Positions 7,730 through 15,341 of a stretch of DNA of 64,000 nt are shown one piece after another; position 1 is the stretch's first letter, and each line of letters starts with the position of its first letter. The translations under genes and the position numbers were made by a program. The notes below the pieces were generated by a model. The model did not search any database and was not told the origin of the DNA. It was given only the letters and a program-made list of their open reading frames with translations. This DNA is from Firmicutes bacterium HGW-Firmicutes-9. Lineage in GTDB: Bacteria; Bacillota; Clostridia; Christensenellales; CAG-138. The DNA is taken from positions 108,688 to 172,687 of the forward strand of contig PGZM01000007.1 of assembly GCA_002841395.1 (NCBI GenBank), read 5' to 3'.

Positions 7730-9706
7730 TTACTGGAAGAATGCGGGTCTGCGCAGATAACGGAAACCAGTACTCCATGCGTCGGTCACGATGACTCCAT
7801 TTTGAAGTGAGGAACAGTGCGCAACAAGGTAGCTTCCGTCGTCGTCAATCGCGACGATGATGCCTACGTGGTTATACTGCCGTTCTCCGGGTACGCAGTA
7901 AAACGCGAGATCGCCAACGCGTGCTTCATCCCAACCGATTGCCTCGGAGTTCACCCACTGGCTTCGCGAGCCATTGCCGATCACACGAACCGCAGCCCTG
8001 TCACCGAGGGCATTGATAAACACCCAGCTGACATATCCGCTGCAATCTAGCCCCGCCTGCCGCGAGATGCGGACTTCGTCGGTGGACTGCGCGACGTTTG
8101 CATTGCCCCATTCGTCGTTCCAACCGAGGCGGTTATACTTGCCGCCCAGAATATAGGAGACTTTACCCACCAGCGAGAGCGCGGTGTCTACCACCTGTTG
8201 CCGCTCGACATTGGCATCTTCCGGCAAGACGGAGAGAAGCGTTTCAATCGATTCTTCCGAATTCGGCACAAACGATGTGTTGCCGGTCAACGACGCAAAT
8301 GTTCTGCGGAACTCCGGCTGCATGAGTTCATAGAGGAACGTTCTGCGGGCTTTGCTCATGTGGTATGCGTCCGCCATGTCCTCATAGGTCTTCGCGCTGA
8401 GCAAAACATTCGCCTTGCCGTCCATGCGGAACACTTCAATCGGGTTCATGTCCCAGAACACAGCGTCGAGTTTCTCCAGCGGGATCTCCGCAAGCTGTTT
8501 TGCGTTGAGCGGATACTCCTCATATTTGGCGTTCTGCGCAAGGAATGTCGCAAGTACGTCTGCCCAGTTGGTAATCTTTGCGTCAGACGTCTGCTGAACC
8601 ACTCTTGCCGAGGTGGTCATATCGTCCGTATCGGTCTCGGTCGTTGACGGCGCAAGGATGCGCGCTTCATCGTTCTCTGCCAGCGCTTCACGAATCTTTC
8701 TCTCAAACGACGCGCTCAGTGCAGCAATACGCTCGCTCAGCTGATCACCGACGGCGTTGCGATACGCAAGCAAAACCTCGTAGCGCTCCTCGCTGCTGCC
8801 GGACGGCGCTTCCGCCTGCAACAGCACGGTCTCTTCCACTGCACCATGGACGGTGACGGTGCGCGTTGCGGTGATGAGCTTGCCTTCTTCAAACGCGCCG
8901 TAGGTCACGGTATATTCGCCGGACGTATCGGTGCGGAATCCGCCGTTATCGACGACCCAGACCGCAACCGGCTGACCGAACTCCGTTTTCGCGCTCACAT
9001 AATCCAGCAGGTTAAACCCTGTTTGATCCAGTTCAATCGTCACATTCGGGCACGTGATGATCACCTTGCCCGTTGCGTCGTCCGGCACAGGCAGCGGCGT
9101 CGCCGTCGGGAGAACTGTTCCGTCCGATGCTACCTTAACCAGCGTGATCTTTACATACGCTTCCTGCGCCATATCGCAGGGGTAGCCTTCTTCATCCAAC
9201 GGCTGATATCCGTTCAGCGATCCCTTGACGAGATAGCTGTGATCCGGCGGGAGCATCCAGGAGACATAGCCGTCGCTTCCGGTCATGCCGGATAACAGAA
9301 CCGCTCCATCCTGATAGAGCGTCACGCGCGCGCCGACCAAAGCTTTCGCTCCGGTGTCCTCAACATAGACGATTAATCGATGCAGCTCCGGTGTTTGAGA
9401 GGGAAGCGGCGTCTCCGTACCGCCTGCGGGCAGAGGAGAAGGCGTCGTGCCTTCGGTCGGAGCAGTTGTGCTCTCGTTCTGCAGAGGCGTTGGCGTCGGC
9501 AGCGTTTCCGGCGCAGGAGTTGCGCTTTCCTGTAAGGGTTCTTCCGGCGCAGGTGTAACATCCGGCGCATCGGTGGTTAGATCGTTTTCCAAAGAGTAAT
9601 CCAGCGCGCGAACCGTCTCGCCCGTGCAGCCAAGCATCGTCAGCATGGCGACAGCGAGAAGGATTGTTATTGCGCACCGGGCGATTCTTTGGTTCTTACG
9701 CTTCAT
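7730..9706 (-). CDS. NlpC/P60 cell-wall hydrolase lipoprotein with Ig-like domain
   Basis: 658-residue lipoprotein, probably a peptidoglycan endopeptidase on the outer face of the membrane. Signal peptide with lipobox LTMLGC (Cys about residue 27); a Pro/Thr-rich wall-spanning linker (residues about 45-107); a carboxypeptidase-regulatory-like beta domain (LIVYVEDTGAKALVGARVTL); a second beta domain (ITCPNVTIELDQTGFNLLDY); a helical middle region; and a C-terminal NlpC/P60 domain with catalytic Cys in LDCSGYVSWVF and His in QYNHVGIIVAI. The signal peptidase I gene lies 55 bp upstream on the same strand, so the two probably share the promoter at 10466-10495. Confidence 0.9.
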   Translation of the reverse strand: MKRKNQRIARCAITILLAVAMLTMLGCTGETVRALDYSLENDLTTDAPDVTPAPEEPLQESATPAPETLPTPTPLQNESTTAPTEGTTPSPLPAGGTETPLPSQTPELHRLIVYVEDTGAKALVGARVTLYQDGAVLLSGMTGSDGYVSWMLPPDHSYLVKGSLNGYQPLDEEGYPCDMAQEAYVKITLVKVASDGTVLPTATPLPVPDDATGKVIITCPNVTIELDQTGFNLLDYVSAKTEFGQPVAVWVVDNGGFRTDTSGEYTVTYGAFEEGKLITATRTVTVHGAVEETVLLQAEAPSGSSEERYEVLLAYRNAVGDQLSERIAALSASFERKIREALAENDEARILAPSTTETDTDDMTTSARVVQQTSDAKITNWADVLATFLAQNAKYEEYPLNAKQLAEIPLEKLDAVFWDMNPIEVFRMDGKANVLLSAKTYEDMADAYHMSKARRTFLYELMQPEFRRTFASLTGNTSFVPNSEESIETLLSVLPEDANVERQQVVDTALSLVGKVSYILGGKYNRLGWNDEWGNANVAQSTDEVRISRQAGLDCSGYVSWVFINALGDRAAVRVIGNGSRSQWVNSEAIGWDEARVGDLAFYCVPGERQYNHVGIIVAIDDDGSYLVAHCSSLQNGVIVTDAWSTGFRYLRRPAFFQ

Positions 9707-9761
9707 GAATCAAATCCTTTGAGATGATTTTCACCTGCTTGCGACAGGTACATGAATGAAC

Positions 9762-10343
9762 TTACTGTGCATCTGCGGGGATGGTGCTGCGCAGCATGCG
9801 GGTCACGATACCGCGGATGGAGTCCAGCGAAATCTGTCCGACGCGGATATCGCGGCTGTCGATGGACTTCGCGCGGTTATCGCCCAATACGAAAAACTTT
9901 CCGCTCTCGATGACGGTTTCCGGCATCGCGCTGTTGCCATATGGATCGGGGATCATATACCCTTCCTCCACCATTGCGCCGTTTCGAATCAAGCTTCCGT
10001 CCGCCTTGATCTCAATGCGGTCTCCCGGCAATCCGACAACTCGCTTGATCACGAGGCCGTAGGTTTCGCCGGCGTGAAAGATGACAAGATCGCCGTAATT
10101 CGCCTGAACGAATCCGACGTAGAACACCCGGTCTCCCGCCATCAGCGTCGGCTCCATTGAGTCTCCCGTGACGGTATATTGACGTATATAGAGCGTTGCT
10201 GCCACCGAAAGAAGCAGCAGAACGACAAAGACGGTAATCAGAACTCTTGCAACGCCAGATCGTTTGTCCGACCTTGGTGTCATGTCATATGCCCAGCTCT
10301 CCGCCGGATTGTCATGCGGTCTGTGTCCTTCGGATTTCGGCAT
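9762..10343 (-). CDS. lepB: Signal peptidase I
   Basis: 193-residue membrane serine protease that removes signal peptides. One N-terminal membrane anchor (VLITVFVVLLLLSVAATLYI) precedes the catalytic Ser box GDSMEPTLMAGD, the catalytic Lys box VIKRVVGLPGDRIEI and box E FVLGDNRAKSIDSRD. The single anchor and length are typical of Gram-positive SipS-type enzymes. The start is ATG behind AGAGG. It is the first gene of a likely two-gene unit with the NlpC/P60 lipoprotein. The nearby pilus operon encodes its own peptidase, so no special link is needed. Confidence 0.95.
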   Translation of the reverse strand: MPKSEGHRPHDNPAESWAYDMTPRSDKRSGVARVLITVFVVLLLLSVAATLYIRQYTVTGDSMEPTLMAGDRVFYVGFVQANYGDLVIFHAGETYGLVIKRVVGLPGDRIEIKADGSLIRNGAMVEEGYMIPDPYGNSAMPETVIESGKFFVLGDNRAKSIDSRDIRVGQISLDSIRGIVTRMLRSTIPADAQ

Positions 10344-10465
10344 GCAATAGACCTCTGATATCCTCCGGCCTGCTTGGGCTTCTGTGTGAATTCGAATGGT
10401 TCGGCCGTTTCTTTACCACCCGCCGCGAAGTTCTGCGATAGTATCGTACTTTACGATTTAAGTCG

Positions 10466-10495
10466 ATTGTAGTATTGGCCACTGTGCGCTGTCAA
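10466..10495 (-). promoter_or_regulatory. Vegetative-type promoter for lepB unit
   Basis: On the minus strand TTGACA (10490-10495) and TACAAT (10466-10471) are separated by 18 bp. The -35 box is a perfect match. The predicted start leaves a leader of about 115 bases before lepB. The rest of the 300 bp gap up to the GNAT gene shows nothing recognisable. Confidence 0.7.
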
Positions 10496-10651
10496 CAAGC
10501 GCGGTGCATAAGAATGACTAAAAACGGGTGAATCATGCATGTTTAGCCGAGATTTTATAATTCGTTCACAGAAAATCACGTGTGTTCATGCAGATTGATG
10601 TTTCGCGCGTTTCTGCGCCTTTCTGCCTGTCGTTCGACAGAAATCGCCATT

Positions 10652-10927
10652 TCAGGCAATGATGTCGGAATACATCTTTTGATTTCGCATCAACCAGGCA
10701 TCGGCATAGGAGCAGCTTGCAACGGCCTTTAAGCCTTTCTTGCGCAGCTCGTCCGCTACGGCTTGCACCAACTGACCCGCGATGCCCTGCCCACGCAGCG
10801 CGGGGCTGACATATGTGTGGCAGATATCAACGATGCCGTTCCGTACGGGGACGTAGGTCGCCTCCGCGATCACTTCCTGCTGATCATCCAGGGCGAAGAC
10901 ACGCCCATCTGAAAATTGAAACTCCAT
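10652..10927 (-). CDS. Small GNAT-family N-acetyltransferase
   Basis: 91-residue acetyltransferase-fold protein. The acetyl-CoA-binding motif appears as SPALRGQGIAGQLVQAVADE, preceded by a beta-sheet (VIAEATYVPVRNGIVDICHT). Such short stand-alone GNAT proteins (YjdJ-like) are common, with unknown substrates. The open frame continues upstream to a TTG at 11008, but ATG at 10927 (MEFQFSDGRVF) gives the usual family length and begins with the first strand; its ribosome binding site is weak. Monocistronic by position. Confidence 0.8.
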   Translation of the reverse strand: MEFQFSDGRVFALDDQQEVIAEATYVPVRNGIVDICHTYVSPALRGQGIAGQLVQAVADELRKKGLKAVASCSYADAWLMRNQKMYSDIIA

Positions 10928-11093
10928 TTGTACTCTCTTATTGTATGTCGTGTTTGTTTTGACTGGTTGCTCCGGCGGTAGAGAGAGATCAACCTCGCGC
11001 GCAGTCAACGCGAGAGGTGTTACATACAGATTACATCGTTTTTATCTATTACGCAACAGAAACACAGCATCATTTCATTAATTTCACAAAAAA

Positions 11094-11130
11094 GCACGGA
11101 AAAGAGGTGTTTCCACGCTCTTTTCCGTGC
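11094..11130 (-). terminator. Strong terminator after transketolase genes
   Basis: On the minus strand GCACGGAAAAGAG pairs with CTCTTTTCCGTGC and a CAC/GTG extension closes a short loop; TTTTTTGTG follows. It lies 27 bp beyond the end of the transketolase C-terminal subunit gene. Confidence 0.88.
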
Positions 11131-11157
11131 TGTGTTGCATCTAGATTACATTTGGCT

Positions 11158-12111
11158 TTATTTGAGCAACGACTGTACCGTTTCCACGATATGCTCCGCG
11201 GTGAGGCCGAAGCGCTTCTGCAGATAGTCCTGCGGGCCGACTTCGCCGTACTCGTCGTTGACCGCGACCACGTCGATCTTCGCTGTGTTCTCGCGCGCGA
11301 GCGTCTCGCAGACCGCGCTGTAGAGGCCGCCGATACGATTGTGGTTTTCCGCCACGACGATGTTGCCGCACTGTTTGGCAAATTTCTTCACTGCCTCGGT
11401 GTCGAGGGGTTTGATGGTGAAGAAGTTGACAACAGCTGCTTCGATGCCGCTCTCTGCGAGCTTGTTTGCTGCCTGCATGGCTTCGTGCACCATGATGCCG
11501 CTGGCAAAGATTGCGACATCCTTGCCTTCGCGCAGGGTGATCGCGGGACCAATCGGCGTCTCCGTGCCGTCGGCGAACACCTTTGCCGCGCTTTTTCTGC
11601 CGACGCGGATGTATTTCACGCCCGGCAGATCCTTGCACTGCTTAAGTACGCTGATCAGCATCGGTACGTCCGTGATGTCGATGATCGTCGCGGTCGGGAT
11701 GGTGCGATAGAGCGCGACGTCTTCAAATGGCATATGCGTACCGCCGTTGAAAGAGGCAGTCACGCCCGGGTCGGTGCCGATGACGGTAATGTCATTCTTT
11801 GCGTACCCCGCCGAGAGGAACACCTGATCAAACACACGGCGCGAGGCAAACGGGCCGAACGTATGCACCACGGGCTTGAAGCCGGTTGCTGCAAGGCCGC
11901 ATGCTACGCCGATCATGTTCGATTCGGAGATGCCGCAGTTCACGCCGCGCTCGGGGTTTTCACAAGCCCATGCGCTGGTACCGATGCAACTCATCAGGTC
12001 CGCGTCAAGATAGATAAAGTCGTTGTCCTGTTCGCTCAGCTCGCGAATCGTCTTGCCGAGGATATCCTTAAACAGGCGGGAATCCATGCTTCCATCGTAA
12101 ATCAATTCCAT
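11158..12111 (-). CDS. Transketolase, C-terminal subunit
   Basis: 317-residue subunit of a split transketolase, carrying the pyrimidine-binding and C-terminal domains. It shows the conserved thiamine-pyrophosphate glutamate region (NCGISESNMIGVACGLAATG), a TFGPFASRRVFDQV loop and the C-terminal Rossmann-like part with EVGPQDYLQKRFGL. It needs the N-terminal subunit encoded 15 bp upstream to move two-carbon units between sugar phosphates in the non-oxidative pentose phosphate pathway. A strong terminator closes the operon. Confidence 0.94.
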   Translation of the reverse strand: MELIYDGSMDSRLFKDILGKTIRELSEQDNDFIYLDADLMSCIGTSAWACENPERGVNCGISESNMIGVACGLAATGFKPVVHTFGPFASRRVFDQVFLSAGYAKNDITVIGTDPGVTASFNGGTHMPFEDVALYRTIPTATIIDITDVPMLISVLKQCKDLPGVKYIRVGRKSAAKVFADGTETPIGPAITLREGKDVAIFASGIMVHEAMQAANKLAESGIEAAVVNFFTIKPLDTEAVKKFAKQCGNIVVAENHNRIGGLYSAVCETLARENTAKIDVVAVNDEYGEVGPQDYLQKRFGLTAEHIVETVQSLLK

Positions 12112-12126
12112 TTTTGTATTCCCTCC

Positions 12127-12957
12127 TCAGTCCAACTGCGCCGTCAGCGAGAGTAGCCATTCGTTCCACTGATCGCTTGAGACCGCCATGCTGTGGTTGC
12201 TCTTTGCGTTCTCCACCGCGGCAATGCCCTTGCCCTTGATGGTGTTGAGCACGATGGCGTACGGTTTATCCCCGCCGTTTCTCGTGCGCTCAAGTGCGTT
12301 ATAGACCTGCTCGATGTCGTTTCCATCGATGCTGACGGTATCAAAGCCGAACGCAGCAACCTTCGCGGAGAGATCCAGCGTATCGAGGATATCCTTCGTG
12401 CAGCCGTCGAGCTGCTTGCCGTTTACGTCAAGCAGCAGCACGAGATTGCCGAGCTTCTTCGCTGCGGCAAACATGAGCGCTTCCCAAACCTGACCCTCGT
12501 TCGCTTCGCCGTCGCCGACGACCAGAAACACGCGCGCATCGCGTCCGCGCAGCTTTTCACCAAACGCCATGCCGCAGGCAAGGCTCGCGCCCTGACCCAG
12601 AGAGCCGGTGGTCATATCCACGCCCGGCGTCTTGTTGCGGTCGCAATGGCTCGGCAGGTTGGTGCCGGGCTGGTTGAGCGTCTTGAGCTCTTCATACGGG
12701 AAAAAACCCTGCAGCGCAAGCGCCGCGTAGACCGCGGGACCTGCGTGTCCCTTGGAGCAGACGAGCTTATCCCGCTCCGCCCAATCCGGGCGCTTCGGGT
12801 CCACGCGCATCTGCGAACCATACAGCACGGCGAGCGCATCCGTAATGCTCAGCGAACCGCCGACATGACCAAACCCGCGCGCCTTCATCTGCTCCAGCAC
12901 ACCGATGCGGATTTCAAGCGCAAAACGCTCCAACCGCTTTTTTAACGTTGCGTCCAA
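12127..12957 (-). CDS. Transketolase, N-terminal subunit
   Basis: 276-residue subunit carrying the thiamine-pyrophosphate-binding domain. The TPP motif is seen as VVGDGEANEGQVWEAL, with the family features GHVGGSLSITDALAVLYG and GSLGQGASLACGMAFGE. The start appears to be TTG at 12957: an AGGAGG lies about 10 bp upstream, and the first residues (DATLKKRLERFA) align with other family members. Pairs with the C-terminal subunit directly downstream. Splitting transketolase into two genes is common in Clostridia and archaea. Confidence 0.94.
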   Translation of the reverse strand: MDATLKKRLERFALEIRIGVLEQMKARGFGHVGGSLSITDALAVLYGSQMRVDPKRPDWAERDKLVCSKGHAGPAVYAALALQGFFPYEELKTLNQPGTNLPSHCDRNKTPGVDMTTGSLGQGASLACGMAFGEKLRGRDARVFLVVGDGEANEGQVWEALMFAAAKKLGNLVLLLDVNGKQLDGCTKDILDTLDLSAKVAAFGFDTVSIDGNDIEQVYNALERTRNGGDKPYAIVLNTIKGKGIAAVENAKSNHSMAVSSDQWNEWLLSLTAQLD

Positions 12958-13221
12958 AAGAATCGTTCCTCCTCTTTCGCTGCGCCGCTTTCCTGCATGA
13001 TCCGTGATCGAAAAATTCCGAACGGCGCGCTTGTATCACAATATCCAACCTATCATACTCTATCTTTTTCGCCAGAGCGAGACTTTTTTCAGAATCTGTA
13101 CAAAATTTCACGCAAAATTTCGATGACGGCGCGATGTAGAAAATGGCGGCATTGGCACAGCATTTTTGTTTTACAAATGAAAAAGGTGGTTTTTCCGGAT
13201 TGCTGCAACTCGACCGCGGTG

Positions 13222-13250
13222 TTGACGAGTGAACAACAAGCACGTATGAT
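13222..13250 (+). promoter_or_regulatory. Promoter of the sugar-phosphate transferase gene
   Basis: TTGACG (13222-13227) and TATGAT (13245-13250) lie 17 bp apart, 82 bp ahead of the start codon. Nothing else was recognised in the 370 bp gap from 12958. Confidence 0.65.
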
Positions 13251-13331
13251 ATTTATGTTATATAGGAGCTTCTCAATGTATGCGGCATGTGCCGTATATA
13301 ACAGTACAATATCAGCGATAAAAGGTGCACT

Positions 13332-14726
13332 ATGATCAAACGATGGCAGCGTATTCTCAACCAGATCAACCGCCTGATTGACTTTATCATCGTAGGCGTT
13401 TCCTATTATGGTGCGAATTTATTCTGGCTTCTCGTCGTTCGGCATGATCCGCATAATCCCGCACTGCATCCGGACAGCCTGTTTTGGTTCGCTTTTGTGT
13501 TTGCGACCGCAAGCATCATCGGCTATCAGATCGCAAAACTGTATGATTCCGTGCGCGCAAAGCCTTTTACCTTCGATATGCGTTGGGTATTGTTTGTCAA
13601 TGCGGTGACCGTGCTCGGCGGCGGCGCGCTGTTTTACCTGCTTCGTTTGACTGATATATCGCGTGCAGCACTCGCGCTGTTCTACCTGCTCGCAAGCACC
13701 TTGGTGCTGACCAAGCGTCTGATGGTGCGCGTCGTGCTCCAACGCTACCGCAGCAAGGGTTATAACCTCAAACATGTGATTGTGATCGGCAGCGGCGCGC
13801 TCGCAAAGAAGTATGCGGAGACGATTCGCCGTACCCCGCAGCTCGGCTATGTGATCGACGGCTATATTGGAACCACATGCGCCTTGGAATGGCTTCCCTG
13901 CCTCGGTAGTTGGGAGAACAACGGATCCGAGAAGCTCGCCTCTTTGGATATCGACGAAGTTATCGTTGCGCTGGAACTTGAGCAAACATCACTGCTGCCG
14001 CAGATCATTGCCGCGACGGAAAAATACGGAACCAAAGTCTCCATCATCCCGTATTATAACGACTATATTCCTTCAAGCACCACGATACAGTCCCTCGGTG
14101 AATGCAGACTGTTGAGCCTTCGCACAACGCCGCTGGATTTCCCCAGCAACGCACTGGTCAAGCGGTTGTTCGACATCGTCTGTTCGCTGATACTGATCAT
14201 TTTAACAAGTCCCGTGATGCTGTTTGCCGCCATCGGTACCAAGCTCTCCAGCCCCGGCCCGATTATCTTTAAGCAGGCGCGTGTCGGCAAGAACAAGCGG
14301 CTGTTTCAGATGTACAAATTCCGCTCTATGCGCGTCAACGCGCTGGAGAACACCGGCTGGACGAAGAATGATGATCCGCGCAAAACACGCTTCGGCAGCA
14401 TGATGCGAAAGACAAGCATCGACGAGCTGCCGCAGTTTTTCAACGTGCTCAAGGGCGATATGAGCCTCATCGGACCGCGACCCGAAGTGCCGCATTATGT
14501 GGAGCAGTTTCAGGAGACGGTGCCGCTTTATATGCTCAAGCATCTCGTGCGCCCCGGTATCACCGGCTGGGCGCAGGTGAATGGCTACCGCGGCGACACC
14601 TCGATTGAAGAACGCATCAAGCACGACATCTGGTATATTGAGCACTGGTCGCTCTGGCTGGATATCCTCATCTGCCTGCGCACGGCGTTCGGCGGCATCA
14701 TCAACGCGGAGAAGGTCGCGAAGTAA
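13332..14726 (+). CDS. Undecaprenyl-phosphate sugar phosphotransferase (WcaJ/CpsE type)
   Basis: 464-residue polyprenyl glycosylphosphotransferase that starts exopolysaccharide repeat units by loading a sugar phosphate, often glucose-1-phosphate, on undecaprenyl phosphate. Residues 1-130 hold the membrane helices, 140-260 a CoA-binding-like Rossmann domain (HVIVIGSGALAKKYAETI), and 270-464 the catalytic bacterial transferase domain with KRLFDIVCSLILIILTSP, GPIIFKQARVGKN, KFRSM, IDELPQFFNVLKGDMSLIGP and RPGITGWAQVNGYRG. No other polysaccharide genes are near, so it is an orphan of its pathway here. AAAGGTG precedes the ATG. Confidence 0.93.
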   Translation: MIKRWQRILNQINRLIDFIIVGVSYYGANLFWLLVVRHDPHNPALHPDSLFWFAFVFATASIIGYQIAKLYDSVRAKPFTFDMRWVLFVNAVTVLGGGALFYLLRLTDISRAALALFYLLASTLVLTKRLMVRVVLQRYRSKGYNLKHVIVIGSGALAKKYAETIRRTPQLGYVIDGYIGTTCALEWLPCLGSWENNGSEKLASLDIDEVIVALELEQTSLLPQIIAATEKYGTKVSIIPYYNDYIPSSTTIQSLGECRLLSLRTTPLDFPSNALVKRLFDIVCSLILIILTSPVMLFAAIGTKLSSPGPIIFKQARVGKNKRLFQMYKFRSMRVNALENTGWTKNDDPRKTRFGSMMRKTSIDELPQFFNVLKGDMSLIGPRPEVPHYVEQFQETVPLYMLKHLVRPGITGWAQVNGYRGDTSIEERIKHDIWYIEHWSLWLDILICLRTAFGGIINAEKVAK

Positions 14727-14750
14727 CTTTCTCTAAACAAAAGAGCATCA

Positions 14751-14782
14751 AAAAATGCACCGCGCATCAGTCGGTACATTTT
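14751..14782. terminator. Bidirectional terminator between convergent genes
   Basis: AAAATGCACCG pairs with CGGTACATTTT; on the minus strand the stem is followed by TTTTTTGATG, which serves the macro-domain gene best. A 14 bp palindrome TTTGTTTAAACAAA (14785-14798) lies immediately behind that gene's stop codon. Confidence 0.65.
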
Positions 14783-14798
14783 AATTTGTTTAAACAAA

Positions 14799-15338
14799 CT
14801 AGCTTTGTTTGGTTTTCAGCTTCGCGCACTTCGCTTCCACACGATTACGGCAATCGTCTGCCAGCGGCAGATCTGCGCTGTTAAAGAGCACGAGATATAC
14901 CTCCATCTCGTTCTGATCCAGAAACCGGCGAATCTGGGTAATCGCAACCGAGAGCGCAATCTCCTTCGGCATGCCGTAAATTCCCGCAGAGATCAGCGGA
15001 AATGCGATGCTGTTGATCCCGTTCTGCACCGCAAGAGTGAGCGAACGATCATAACAGGAGGCCAGCAGTTCCTGCTCGCGCTCGTGTCCGCCGCGCCAGA
15101 TCGGCCCAACCGCATGGATGATGTAGCGAGCCGGCAGCGCAAACCCGGGCGTGATCACGGCATCGCCCGTGCTGCAAAAGCCGATGGCGTCGCAGGCGTG
15201 CGTGAGTTCCTTGACGCCCGCCGCGGTGAAGATCGCACCGCAGACTCCGCCACCCATCGCGAGCCGTTCGTTTGCGGCGTTTACGATGGCGTCCGTCTGC
15301 ATCTTCGTTATGTCGTTTTTCACGATACTCAGCGGCAT
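14799..15338 (-). CDS. Macro-domain protein (ADP-ribose / O-acetyl-ADP-ribose hydrolase type)
   Basis: 179-residue macro domain of the YmdB/MacroD type, which hydrolyses O-acetyl-ADP-ribose or removes ADP-ribose from proteins. Visible family motifs: DITKMQTDAIVNAANERLAM, then GGGVCGAIF, the glycine loop ISAGIYGMP and the VGPIW segment. It starts 3 bp after the stop codon of the GGDEF/HD-GYP gene, so it is almost surely co-transcribed with it. That pairing is unusual and suggests, without proof, a link between NAD-derived nucleotides and c-di-GMP signalling. Confidence 0.92.
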   Translation of the reverse strand: MPLSIVKNDITKMQTDAIVNAANERLAMGGGVCGAIFTAAGVKELTHACDAIGFCSTGDAVITPGFALPARYIIHAVGPIWRGGHEREQELLASCYDRSLTLAVQNGINSIAFPLISAGIYGMPKEIALSVAITQIRRFLDQNEMEVYLVLFNSADLPLADDCRNRVEAKCAKLKTKQS

Positions 15339-15341
15339 GCT